A DNA stretch of 20,070 nt from Fibrobacteraceae bacterium (GCA_023231365.1 JALNVO010000016.1:1-20070), one strand, 5' to 3'; positions 1-7,514 are shown, counted from the first letter of the stretch. Numbers and translations are program-made. The notes: generated from the sequence alone by a model not told the origin.

Positions 1-1
1 A

Positions 2-115
2 GGGTTGGCAGAATGGGACGATGTGATTCATGGTGCTATTGGCACATTGATTGGGTATGGACTTTTTAAGATGTTTATTTCGGTAAGAAGAGCTTGTACG
101 GGCTTGGATAAATGA
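2..115 (+). CDS. VanZ-like membrane protein, C-terminal fragment (partial)
   Basis: An open frame enters from the left edge and ends at TGA 113-115, leaving the last 37 residues of a protein. The visible part begins GLAEWDDVIHGAIGTLIGYG and ends in a short basic tail. An acidic pair followed by a small-residue, glycine-rich helix is typical of the last membrane segment of VanZ-like proteins, whose usual pattern is D-D-x-x-x-N-x-x-G-x-x-x-G. Here His replaces the usual Asn. VanZ-like proteins are small integral membrane proteins of mostly unknown function, named after a teicoplanin-resistance gene. The assignment rests on one short motif, so another small membrane protein is possible. The gene lies on the same strand as the PAP2 gene, but nearly 280 bases separate them. 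Confidence 0.4.
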   Translation, partial: GLAEWDDVIHGAIGTLIGYGLFKMFISVRRACTGLDK

Positions 116-393
116 CGATGCGCTATCTATTATTGTCGACGTGCTTCATCCGGTGATCTTGGCGAAGCCTGAAACATATAGCCTAAAAGGGTGGTTTTCA
201 GAGATTTTTTTCATTTAAGCGATCTTTCTATTCTGCGTATGATGTCGGCTATAGGGAGAGGTTCTCCTTTTTGAAGAGAAAAATTCGAAATCTTAGTTGA
301 ATTTTTGTTCAGTATAGCTTTCCGTAATAGCCTGTCGGAAAAACCGATGAACGGGAAGTGCCAAAAGCGTTCTTTTTTTATATTTACGCCTTG
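116..393. other. Gap without a supportable gene; possible coding remnants
   Basis: No frame here has a convincing start codon and a recognisable product. On the plus strand, a frame open from about position 84 to a TAA near 216 and another open from 187 to a TGA near 303 read like protein when joined across the T-run at 205-211. Neither has a start. On the minus strand, a frame ending at 211 also reads plausibly (its last 59 residues lie outside the PAP2 gene) but has no ATG, GTG or TTG start in this gap. Either could be a decayed gene. I found no clear promoter or terminator. Confidence 0.3.
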
Positions 394-948
394 ATGTTTA
401 AGAAAATTGCAGAATTTGACGAGCGCGTTTCGCGGTATTGGTTTTTTCACCGGTTTTCTCCTAAGGTGGATAAATGGTTGCGGTTCTATACCCGCTTGGG
501 TGATGGCTATGTATGGGCGCTTGTCATTATTTTTATCGTTTGGAATTCTGGTATAAGCTTTTTGGGGAATGTTCTGGTGCAGGTGCTTGCTTCTTTGGCC
601 GTGTCCCTTGCCGCTTATTGGGCAATTAAACTCTTGGCTCGGCGCAAGCGTCCGTTTGAAGTAATTGAGGGGTTTCAAGCTTTGGTGCCGCCGCTTGACA
701 AGTTCAGTTTCCCTTCCGGTCATACGATGAACAATCTAGCGGTGGCTTCTACCCTTTTCCTTTCTGTGCCGGTTGCAGGGGCATTGATGATGGCGCTTCC
801 GCTGACGTGGGGCCTTTTGCGCGTTTATTTCGGCGTGCATTGGCTGACGGATGTGATTGGCGGTTTCTGTCTTGGCATTTTGAGCTTTTTGCTCGGTCAT
901 TTGATTTGGCTTTATCTTTTGGAGCCTCATTTTCTATGTCTTTCTTGA
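394..948 (+). CDS. PAP2-family membrane phosphatase
   Basis: This 184-residue integral membrane protein belongs to the type 2 phosphatidic acid phosphatase family, whose members remove phosphate from lipid phosphates or diphosphates such as undecaprenyl diphosphate. All three signature motifs are visible: K-x6-R-P (Lys79 to Pro87), PSGH (107-110) and R-x5-H-x3-D (Arg143, His149, Asp153). The third motif has Leu where many members have Ser before the Arg. Hydrophobic segments lie around residues 40-56, 60-80, 115-140 and 150-178. I chose ATG 394 because it gives a typical N-terminus. An upstream in-frame GTG at 358 would add 12 residues. Neither has a clear ribosome binding site. The 3' end overlaps the next gene by 13 bases, so the two are probably cotranscribed. 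The substrate cannot be read from the sequence. A lipid-carrier or phospholipid head group is likeliest. Confidence 0.85.
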   Translation: MFKKIAEFDERVSRYWFFHRFSPKVDKWLRFYTRLGDGYVWALVIIFIVWNSGISFLGNVLVQVLASLAVSLAAYWAIKLLARRKRPFEVIEGFQALVPPLDKFSFPSGHTMNNLAVASTLFLSVPVAGALMMALPLTWGLLRVYFGVHWLTDVIGGFCLGILSFLLGHLIWLYLLEPHFLCLS

Positions 949-1604
949 GTGTTCAAGAAATTTATCTGAAAAAAAAGTCCGGTGAACGTGTTGCCTTTCT
1001 GCTCCGCCATGCAGAGCGTCGGCATATCCTTAAAACGGATAAGGACTTTGGTGCGTATGTGCCGCTTTCCGAGCGCGGCGAGGAACAGGCTTTAGATGCA
1101 GGGAGGGAACTTGCTGTTTTTAAAGGCAGCGCTTTTTACGCATCAAGTCCGGTGTTCCGTTGTGCGCAAACGGCATCGTTTATTGCCAAGAGACGCGGTG
1201 ACGGAAATTTTGCGGATCCGGAGAAGATTGTGAAAATTCCTCGGCTTGCAGAATATTATGTGGCGGATTATAAAATCTATGAGCATTTGCTTCTCACGGG
1301 GTTTTATCCTGCGATTTGCCAATTTGTTTCGCAAGGCAGAGTGGACGGCTTTTTGCCTTTGGCGGAAACGTCCGAAGAGCTTTTAAAAGAGATTCTTCAA
1401 AAGTCCTCCGCGGATTTTAATGTGTTTCTTACTCACGATGCATGGATTGTCCCGTTTCTCACTCATTTTACGGATGTCCGCTTTGCTGAAAATCGCTGGT
1501 TGAATTTTCTCTCGGGTGCGGCAGTCTTTTTTGATGAAGGTTCGCTAAAGCCTCGGTGCGTGCTGCCGGTGAAGTTTTTAGGCGACGGCTATTTATACTT
1601 TTAG
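936..1604 (+). CDS. Histidine phosphatase superfamily protein
   Basis: This 222-residue, probably cytoplasmic protein has the branch-1 histidine phosphatase pattern. Near the N-terminus is LLRHAER (Arg24, catalytic His25), followed by an LSERGEEQA stretch that matches the usual L-T-x-x-G-x-x-Q-A. Arg75 sits in ASSPVFRCAQTA, and the second histidine is in LTHDAW (His167). Known members act on phosphoglycerate, sugar phosphates, phosphoproteins or cofactor precursors, and the sequence does not say which applies here. The ATG at 936 lies inside the end of the PAP2 gene. Longer in-frame starts exist upstream (from 807) but would run through PAP2 coding sequence. The 13-base overlap implies translational coupling. 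Two phosphatases in one transcript suggests related substrates, but that is inference. A weak hairpin at 1642-1658 follows the stop. Confidence 0.8.
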   Translation: MSFLSVQEIYLKKKSGERVAFLLRHAERRHILKTDKDFGAYVPLSERGEEQALDAGRELAVFKGSAFYASSPVFRCAQTASFIAKRRGDGNFADPEKIVKIPRLAEYYVADYKIYEHLLLTGFYPAICQFVSQGRVDGFLPLAETSEELLKEILQKSSADFNVFLTHDAWIVPFLTHFTDVRFAENRWLNFLSGAAVFFDEGSLKPRCVLPVKFLGDGYLYF

Positions 1605-1875
1605 TCTGCTATAGGGATTTGTTTCGTGTCTAACGGTCTTTACGGACCTCTGCTCCGTTTAGTTTTCAATGTTTCTTGCTTTTTAGTTCTGCCTTTGGGG
1701 AAAATTTTAGCCTATTTCTGTGGTACGAGCTATCATTTTGCTTGCCAAACCTCGGTGAATCCAATCCGGCGATTCCTATTATGGAAGGTCATTGTCGATG
1801 GTTTGAGCGGCTCCTGTATTTTAGCGGGGGATATGCGCGTTTTCGCGATTCTTTCTATTAGAGGGGCTTTAAAAT
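1605..1875. other. Gap without a supportable gene
   Basis: This stretch separates the phosphatase pair from the tRNA terminator. A small hairpin (ACGGA at 1642-1646 with TCCGT at 1654-1658, then TTAGTTTT) could end the upstream transcript, though its stem is short. A frame open from 1634 to TAG 1859-1861 gives a protein-like reading (its last residues include GGYARFRDSFY). Its only start codons are TTGs with no ribosome binding site, and I do not recognise the product. A longer overlapping frame from GTG 1626 runs into the tRNA gene and is rejected. Confidence 0.3.
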
Positions 1876-1877
1876 TC

Positions 1878-1910
1878 AAAAGGCCCCTGCATTTCTGCAG
1901 AGGTCTTTTT
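1878..1910 (-). terminator. Bidirectional hairpin terminator following tRNA-Ser
   Basis: The arms at 1878-1891 and 1896-1909 pair over 14 positions with one C-A mismatch (1886/1901) and one G-T pair, closing a TTTC loop. The minus strand leaves the stem with TTTT then GAATTTT, just past the tRNA 3' end. The plus strand also ends in five T residues, so the hairpin could stop transcripts from both sides. Confidence 0.75.
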
Positions 1911-1913
1911 GAA

Positions 1914-2001
1914 CGGGGAGGGCGAGATTCGAACTCGCGATAGGGTTACCCCTATACGTCCTTAGCAGGGACGCGCCTTCGGCCAACTCGGCCACCTCCC
2001 C
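1914..2001 (-). tRNA. tRNA-Ser (anticodon GCT)
   Basis: Read on the minus strand, the gene starts GGGGAGGTGGCCGAG and ends CTCGCCCTCCCC plus a discriminator G at 1914. The acceptor stem pairs perfectly (1995-2001 with 1915-1921). The anticodon stem is CGTCC/GGACG around the loop CTGCTAA, giving anticodon GCT, which reads AGC and AGU serine codons. The T arm carries TTCGAAT. A long variable arm (TATAGGGGTAACCCTATC) and G73 are both hallmarks of serine tRNAs. The 3' CCA is not encoded, because the next bases are TTC, so CCA must be added enzymatically. A promoter lies just upstream and a terminator just downstream, making this a single-gene transcription unit. Confidence 0.97.
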
Positions 2002-2017
2002 ATATCGGGGGAGCCTA

Positions 2018-2046
2018 ATTGTAAATAATTCTTGGGAAGATTGCAA
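2018..2046 (-). promoter_or_regulatory. Sigma70-type promoter for tRNA-Ser
   Basis: On the minus strand, TTGCAA (2046-2041) and TACAAT (2023-2018) are separated by exactly 17 bases. They match the -35 and -10 consensus in five and four or five positions. The -10 box ends 16 bases before the mature tRNA 5' end, leaving room for a short leader. Confidence 0.7.
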
Positions 2047-2154
2047 GTTGTATTTTGAAAAAAGGTCTTTTTTAAGGCTGCGAGGTCATAGGATGGGGGC
2101 GATTTGTGATGTGAAATTTTATTTTTCCTTTGCGTCCGTCACTAAAGGTCCGTT

Positions 2155-5100
2155 ATGAAATTCTTAAAGAAATGTCTCAAGATTATCCTCGCCCTTTTTA
2201 TTGTGTGCGCGGTTTGTTCGGTGCCCTTGTACATTGTGGTTTTTAAGGTGTTGCCGAACAAGGATCCGGACGGAATTTTCAACCGGGCGTACATTCTCTC
2301 GTCGCTTTCCGGCGAGTCCCGCGTGTATTTCCGCGACGGGAATCGGCTTTTGGGGTCGTTTTTTGATGTGAACCACCGGATTTATGTGCCTTATGGTGAG
2401 ATTCCGGAGAATATTGTGAATGCTCTAGTGGCGGCTGAGGATGCCCGTTATTTTGAACACCATGGCTTTGATCCGGCGGGTTTTGCCCGTGCGATGTTCA
2501 ATAATTTGCGCTCAGGGAGCCTTAGGCAGGGCGGTTCTTCGCTGACGCAGCAAACGGTGAAGAATATTTTTGGTAGGGAGGAGCGGAGCGTAAAGGCGAA
2601 ATGGAAGGAGCTCATCAATGCACTGCGCATGGAGAAACATTTTTCCAAAGAGGACATCCTTGAATTTTATTTGAACCAGTTCCACGTGTCGGGTACAGGT
2701 AAGGGTGTAGCGATTGCGGCACAGTACTTTTTTAACAAGGACTTGAAGGATTTGAACCTCGCGGAGTGCGCGTTTATCGCGGGTTCGGTAAAGGGCCCGT
2801 TCAATTACGATCCGTTCATTCAGCGGAACGAAGAACGTCGCAAGATGGCTTTGGAACGCGGCAAGGAACGACTGAAATATGTACTCGGACGTATGGTGGA
2901 CGAGAAATACATTACGCAGGGGGCGATGGATTCGGCGCTCGCAAAACCGCTTGCATTCGATCACGGGAATTTCCGTTTTACCCTTTCGACCGAGCTTTCC
3001 CGGCTTGAGGAAAAACTGGATTCGGATTATTACTCCAAACTTTTTGACGATGCGGGTATTGACGATTGGCGCAAGGCCCAACTCCAGATTGTGACGACTT
3101 TGGATGCCGATTATGAGGATGCGGCGAAGCGCGCGGTGCAGAATAATATTTCCAATTTGCAAGTGCGGCTCGGAGGCTTCTTGCTCCCGAAGTCCGATCA
3201 GCCTAACCGGGCTGCCTTTGCGCGCAAGGGAGATTATCTATATGGCTCGGTCGATTCTGTCCGGTATAACCCGAATGGAAATTTGTCCGATATATTCCTT
3301 TCTTTCGGGCAACTTCATGGCTGGGTGAATGAGAAGAGCCTTGTGGATTTTGGCAAGCGTATGGATGCGGACCCAAAGAAAGTGCTTTCGACGCGGCTTG
3401 CGAAGGGAGCTGTGCTTTTGGTGAGCGTAGTCGATTCGACTAAGCAAAACGGCAAGGTTCTTTGTGAGATCGAAACGGAACCGGTACTTCAGGGCGCGTT
3501 GATCGCGATCGAGAATGGTGAAGTTGTGGCGAGTCAGGGCGGTTTCCACAATACGGGCTATGACCGTTCCTTCAAGGCGAAGAGACAGCTCGGTTCTAGC
3601 TGGAAGCCGATCCTCTTTGGCGCCGCCCTCAATTACCACTGGCATTATTTGGATGAGTTGGAGAATGATTTTAATTTGTTCCAGTTCGAGAACAAGTTCT
3701 ATTTTCCGCACCCGGATCACAAGAACAAGGGCGAGACGGTGAGCATGCTCTGGGCGGCGACCCGGTCGGAAAACATTGCGAGCATCTGGCTCTTGGACCA
3801 TCTTTTGGATAAGCTTTCTGATGATGAATTTGTGGAAGTCGCGGAGGAAAACGGTTATGCGAAAGGCGAGGATGAAAGCTCTGTCGATTACCGCAATCGC
3901 TTGCGGGACAAGTATGGACTGTATTTGAACGATGCGGCAAAGAATGAAATTGAGTTTACTAAAGCTCAAAATGCATTGGCGGAAAGGCTCATTTATGAGG
4001 GCCGCCCGGTGGCAGCGCGCGCTATCCGCAATATGTTCTACGGACGGAATTTGGAACAGGGAAAGCGCGATAATAGAAAGCTCGCTAAGGACGACCTTGT
4101 GCGCTTTGATCACAACTTTCTCCACTATCTTTCGATACTCAAGGAACGCGAAGTGGAAGAGTCCAAGCTCCTTTCGTCATTCTTTTTGCCTTCCGCAGAA
4201 TCGATTGAGGTATATCCGGGGCTTACGCTTGCGGATATCAAGCGCTTGAATGGAATGATTGCGATCAAGAGCGAAGAAGCGGATTATATGGATGTGAAGA
4301 GCCTTCGCAACTGGCCGGATTTTAGGCGTTCTTTGGGAATGGCTGCTTTTGCGCGCTTTGCGAATTCCATCGGTATCCGTGAAAAACTGAACGAGGTGCA
4401 GAGTATGCCGCTCGGCGTGAACGATATTCCTCTTGCTCAAATGACTTCCGCTTATCAGACTCTTTTGACGGGCTACATCTATAAGTGCAAAGACGGCGAT
4501 TGGAATGAACCCTGCTTGGTGCGCGAAATCCGCGACAGTGATGGACGTCTGCTCTTTGTAAATAAAGTGGAGAAAAAGCAAGTGCTTTCCGATACGGTTA
4601 CAGAGCAGATGGCAGTGATGCTCCGCTCCGTGTTTACGCACGGTACGGCGATAAGCCAACTCAAGAACTTGACGGTGAATTCGCCCTCGAACGATGCGTC
4701 CCTTTTGTTTCCGGCGCTTGGCAAAACGGGTACGACGAATGATTATAAGAACGTGGCGTTTATGGGTGCTCTTCCGACGTTTGTCCCGGACAAGAACGGC
4801 TTCGGGCTTGATTCGGTGATAGCGATCGGCAGTTATGTGGGGTTTGATGACAACCGTCCTCTTAAGGCCGGGCGCACCCGCATTGCAGGTTCTTCAGGCG
4901 GCCTTCCGCAATGGGCTTCTTTTGCGGAAGATGTTATTAAGATTCGCAAGGAAAATGCGAATGTGGACTTCTTGGACATTTCGATGCTCGCTTCGGGAGA
5001 TGTTCCTCTGAGACTTGAGACGGAACGCGGTGAACTCTCCGTGCAGCCGATGACGGGACTTCCGGTGAATGCGTCTTCGGACCGTGCGGTTTCTGTTCCT

Positions 5101-5337
5101 CTGCTGGATATTCCTGGGTATACACCTCCTGCAGAAGTCGCTTCTGCCGCAGAAGCTGCCGCAAGTTCGGGGGTGGTCACATCGCTTTCAATGCCTGCAA
5201 ATGCAGCTCTTTCGGATTCCGCTCAGGCATCAAAAAATTCTGCGAAGGGAGCTCTCAAAGACGAGGATTATGAACTTCCGGCTGATTTTACCGGCAAGAA
5301 TGCTTTTGTCCCTATTGAACCTGGAGACGGATTATGA
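2155..5337 (+). CDS. Class A penicillin-binding protein (transglycosylase/transpeptidase)
   Basis: This 1060-residue bifunctional enzyme polymerises lipid II into glycan strands and cross-links the peptides in the periplasm. A single N-terminal membrane anchor spans about residues 8-33. The GT51 domain has catalytic Glu95 in EDARYFEHHGFD, then RQGGSSLTQQ (124-133) and the KHFSKEDILEFYLNQ region (161-175). The transpeptidase domain has SSWK (481-484, nucleophile Ser481), SEN (538-540) and KTGTTN (857-862). About 316 residues separate SEN from KTG, well above the norm, because of a charged insertion around 551-722. The last 90 or so residues are rich in Ala, Ser and Pro and are probably disordered. 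The ATG has an AAAGG six bases upstream. The stop overlaps the lipoprotein start (ATGA). The class A assignment is secure. Equivalence to PBP1a, 1b or 1c is not. Confidence 0.93.
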   Translation: MKFLKKCLKIILALFIVCAVCSVPLYIVVFKVLPNKDPDGIFNRAYILSSLSGESRVYFRDGNRLLGSFFDVNHRIYVPYGEIPENIVNALVAAEDARYFEHHGFDPAGFARAMFNNLRSGSLRQGGSSLTQQTVKNIFGREERSVKAKWKELINALRMEKHFSKEDILEFYLNQFHVSGTGKGVAIAAQYFFNKDLKDLNLAECAFIAGSVKGPFNYDPFIQRNEERRKMALERGKERLKYVLGRMVDEKYITQGAMDSALAKPLAFDHGNFRFTLSTELSRLEEKLDSDYYSKLFDDAGIDDWRKAQLQIVTTLDADYEDAAKRAVQNNISNLQVRLGGFLLPKSDQPNRAAFARKGDYLYGSVDSVRYNPNGNLSDIFLSFGQLHGWVNEKSLVDFGKRMDADPKKVLSTRLAKGAVLLVSVVDSTKQNGKVLCEIETEPVLQGALIAIENGEVVASQGGFHNTGYDRSFKAKRQLGSSWKPILFGAALNYHWHYLDELENDFNLFQFENKFYFPHPDHKNKGETVSMLWAATRSENIASIWLLDHLLDKLSDDEFVEVAEENGYAKGEDESSVDYRNRLRDKYGLYLNDAAKNEIEFTKAQNALAERLIYEGRPVAARAIRNMFYGRNLEQGKRDNRKLAKDDLVRFDHNFLHYLSILKEREVEESKLLSSFFLPSAESIEVYPGLTLADIKRLNGMIAIKSEEADYMDVKSLRNWPDFRRSLGMAAFARFANSIGIREKLNEVQSMPLGVNDIPLAQMTSAYQTLLTGYIYKCKDGDWNEPCLVREIRDSDGRLLFVNKVEKKQVLSDTVTEQMAVMLRSVFTHGTAISQLKNLTVNSPSNDASLLFPALGKTGTTNDYKNVAFMGALPTFVPDKNGFGLDSVIAIGSYVGFDDNRPLKAGRTRIAGSSGGLPQWASFAEDVIKIRKENANVDFLDISMLASGDVPLRLETERGELSVQPMTGLPVNASSDRAVSVPLLDIPGYTPPAEVASAAEAAASSGVVTSLSMPANAALSDSAQASKNSAKGALKDEDYELPADFTGKNAFVPIEPGDGL

Positions 5338-6497
5338 GGCTCTCTTTTGCTTTAATTTCAGCGGTGGCGCTAGTTTTTTTTGCGTGTGCAGGTCAAGCTC
5401 CAAAACAAGAAACAAATAATTCTGTTCAAAATGAGTATAAAGTAACAGAAAAATTTTCTGAAAATAAACCTGTCGTTTCCAGTTCTTCCGTTGAAAATAG
5501 AAAGTCCGATGCCGCGGAATCTTCCAGTTCTTTGACAAAAGAAACGAAAGTCGAAGAGGTTTTCCTCGCCGATTCTTCAAACGCAGAGGACGCTTCAAAA
5601 GTTGTTTTTGATATTTATACGGAAATTCCTAAGCTTGCAAATATGGCGCTTGCGCGGGCGGATTCCTTTGTTGCCCTCGGAATGCTGGATTCCGCTTCGG
5701 CGATTGTGGAGCAGTTCTCTGTACTCAATCCGCTTTGGATAGAGTGGCAATCTCAAGCGAAGCTGCTTTCGCAGAAGATCCAAAATGCTTATTCGGTAAA
5801 GAGCCGCGAACTCAAACCGCTTGCGTTGAATTTGATCAATGCAAATACCCGTGGTGCTTCATACTCTGAGGTCAAGGTCTTGGCAGATTCGCTCAAGTCG
5901 CTTTCTCCGGGCGATTCCTTAGTGAATTTCGCCGATTCCATTTTGAAGATTTCCTTTGCAAAAACATTTGAAAAAGTGCGTACGGCAAAAGCATCTGCAA
6001 TGGTTTTTGCCGAAGAAAAGGCAAAGTTTGTTTTGGCACAGCAAAAACTTACGGAACTTGCGATGCGCTATCCGGAATTTGTAGATACGTTGGACCTGAA
6101 AGGAGCTCTTGTCAAAGTAAGTTCTTTGAGAGAGGAATTGACCTCTTCAGATGTGGAATATTGGAAATCTCACGATCCCAAGAAGGCTTTGGAAAATGCG
6201 AAAAAAATGATTCCTACCAAAGAATGGGATGCCGCTAAATCTTCGCTGATTAGGCTCAAGGCGAGCGAGCTCCGCGGAGGTGCTTTGCGGGAATTAGATA
6301 CTTTATATGCAGCTTATTGTACGGATAAGCGGAAACTTGCTGCTGCATATTTTGCAAAATCAAAGAAAACGGGAAAGGATGAGCTTGTGAAAGCAATCGA
6401 TGCCTTGAATGCTTGCCTTGATTTTGCCCCGGACTATTCGGAAAAGGCAACAGTCATTTCAAATAGGGAATTTTTAAGAAAGGAAATGGAGAAATGA
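5334..6497 (+). CDS. Probable lipoprotein with TPR-like helices, coupled to the PBP
   Basis: I recognise no named family for this 387-residue protein. The N-terminus is a classic export signal: MR, a hydrophobic stretch, then VFFAC with Cys18 as the likely lipidation site. The lipobox is imperfect (Phe at -3) but Ala precedes Cys. Residues 22-85 are rich in Ser, Glu and Lys and look like a disordered tether. From about residue 95 to the end the protein is almost wholly helical. Paired helices such as ALARADSFVALGMLDSASAI and DELVKAIDALNACLDFAP resemble tetratricopeptide-type repeats. It starts in a 4-base ATGA overlap with the PBP gene and ends in an ATGATG overlap with the permease gene, so the three are translationally coupled. 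The context suggests a role in peptidoglycan synthesis at the envelope, possibly as a PBP activator. That function is inference. Confidence 0.75.
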   Translation: MRLSFALISAVALVFFACAGQAPKQETNNSVQNEYKVTEKFSENKPVVSSSSVENRKSDAAESSSSLTKETKVEEVFLADSSNAEDASKVVFDIYTEIPKLANMALARADSFVALGMLDSASAIVEQFSVLNPLWIEWQSQAKLLSQKIQNAYSVKSRELKPLALNLINANTRGASYSEVKVLADSLKSLSPGDSLVNFADSILKISFAKTFEKVRTAKASAMVFAEEKAKFVLAQQKLTELAMRYPEFVDTLDLKGALVKVSSLREELTSSDVEYWKSHDPKKALENAKKMIPTKEWDAAKSSLIRLKASELRGGALRELDTLYAAYCTDKRKLAAAYFAKSKKTGKDELVKAIDALNACLDFAPDYSEKATVISNREFLRKEMEK

Positions 6498-7252
6498 TGT
6501 ATGACTGGTATTTTTATCCGGCCTTTTTTGGCGTAGGACTTGTGGCTAGTGTCATCAACAGTATTGCAGGGGGTGGAAGTACCATTAGTTTGCCTGTGAT
6601 GATCTTTTTAGGTCTTCCGCCAACGGTGGCAAATGGAACGAACCGCATTGGACTTTTTGTTGGAAATTTGACTTCTGCACTCAATTTGCGGAAGCATGGA
6701 CTTTTGAATGGCGGAATTTATAAACGCCTTTTCTGGCCTACTCTTTTTGGAGCGCTTCTCGGCATTTTCTTTTTGGTAAATATTGGAGATAAATTATTCC
6801 AAGGAATTTTGTCTGTGGCGATTTGCCTTGTTGTTTTGATGAGTAATCTCAAACGGAATGTTTTGGGGAAACCGCCGGAAACACCTCCGCAAAGGATTTC
6901 TCCGCTTGCTTTCTTTGGCTTTTTGATGATTTCAATTTACGGATGCATCGTGCAAGTGGGTGTTGGATTTTTGCAGATTTTTGCCCTTTCACGGTATACA
7001 GGTCTTGATCTTTTACACGTGAATGCCATCAAGAATGCGCTGACGACCACATTTCTTTTTGTGAGCACGATTGGGTTGATTGCAATCGGCAAGGTAAATT
7101 GGGGGCTAGCTATTTGTGTTTCGCTAGGCGCTTTTACGGGTGGTAGTCTTGGATGTAGGCTTCAGCGCAAGAAAGGGAACGAGTTTATCCGGAAGTTCGT
7201 TTCAGGGGCGAGCCTTGTAATGGCGGCGGTCCTTGTGTATGATTTGTTTTAG
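6494..7252 (+). CDS. TauE/SafE-family membrane permease
   Basis: This 252-residue polytopic inner-membrane protein matches the TauE/SafE (formerly DUF81) family, associated with export or uptake of sulfite, sulfoacetate and other organic anions. The family's N-terminal signature is clear: INSIAGGGSTISLPVMIFLG (21-40), then PPTVANGTNR (42-51). The second half repeats the theme, with GVGFLQIFALSRYTGLDLLH followed by NAIKNA. Around seven or eight hydrophobic segments are visible. ATG 6494 overlaps the lipoprotein stop. A second ATG follows directly at 6497 and could be the true start. AGGA and GGAG motifs lie 5-10 bases upstream. The substrate cannot be inferred. Its place at the end of a cell-wall operon is unusual for this family and may reflect simple cotranscription. 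Confidence 0.88.
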   Translation: MMYDWYFYPAFFGVGLVASVINSIAGGGSTISLPVMIFLGLPPTVANGTNRIGLFVGNLTSALNLRKHGLLNGGIYKRLFWPTLFGALLGIFFLVNIGDKLFQGILSVAICLVVLMSNLKRNVLGKPPETPPQRISPLAFFGFLMISIYGCIVQVGVGFLQIFALSRYTGLDLLHVNAIKNALTTTFLFVSTIGLIAIGKVNWGLAICVSLGAFTGGSLGCRLQRKKGNEFIRKFVSGASLVMAAVLVYDLF

Positions 7253-7463
7253 GGTCTCTTTAATCTCTGGGTATTATCTCCGTTCGTCTTTTCGCGGAAT
7301 GTTCCGTTTTGTGCGGCATTGCTTGAGGTCATTCCCGCCCGTAGACCTGGATTTTTGGTGAAATACAGCCAACGTTTTTGACTTGGATCGCATAAGCTTG
7401 CGGCCAAGCGCACAGTTTTCTCTCCCACGAGCTCTTCTCGGAATACACATAACATATCTAAAC
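7253..7463. other. Intergenic stretch with dyads, possible dispersed repeat
   Basis: No gene is supportable here. A compact dyad (CGGAA at 7295-7299, TTCCG at 7302-7306, then TTTT) could be a weak terminator for the permease operon. A second dyad pairs AGGTC (7326-7330) with GACCT (7344-7348) around ATTCCCGCCCGTA. The core sequence CATTCCCGCC resembles dispersed repeats found between genes in many bacteria. The minus strand stays open through most of this stretch, but without a plausible start or product. Confidence 0.35.
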
Positions 7464-7496
7464 AAAAGAAGTCCCGCATTGCAGGACTTCTTTTTT
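7464..7496. terminator. Strong bidirectional terminator between convergent genes
   Basis: AAAAGAAGTCC (7464-7474) pairs perfectly with GGACTTCTTTT (7484-7494) over 11 bases around a 9-base loop, and further T residues follow. The minus strand likewise ends in a T-run. It sits 18 bases past the stop of the minus-strand AlkD-family gene and also faces the plus-strand permease operon, so it probably serves both. Confidence 0.85.
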
Positions 7497-7514
7497 CTAA
7501 TGCTTGGCTTTGAA

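Noticed and set aside
211..723. Minus-strand frame of 170 codons
   Set aside because: Most of it is antisense to the PAP2 gene, and the part outside has no start codon or recognisable product.
807..935. Upstream start for the histidine phosphatase
   Set aside because: The extra 43 residues overlap PAP2 coding sequence and resemble no phosphatase N-terminus. ATG 936 fits the family.
1626..1943. Plus-strand frame of 105 codons
   Set aside because: It runs through the terminator and into the tRNA-Ser gene, ending in the GRDSNSR-type peptide that antisense tRNA T-arm sequence produces.
3238..4125. Long minus-strand frame of 295 codons inside the PBP gene
   Set aside because: The plus strand encodes a well-supported PBP here. 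The antisense frame has no motif or ribosome binding site.
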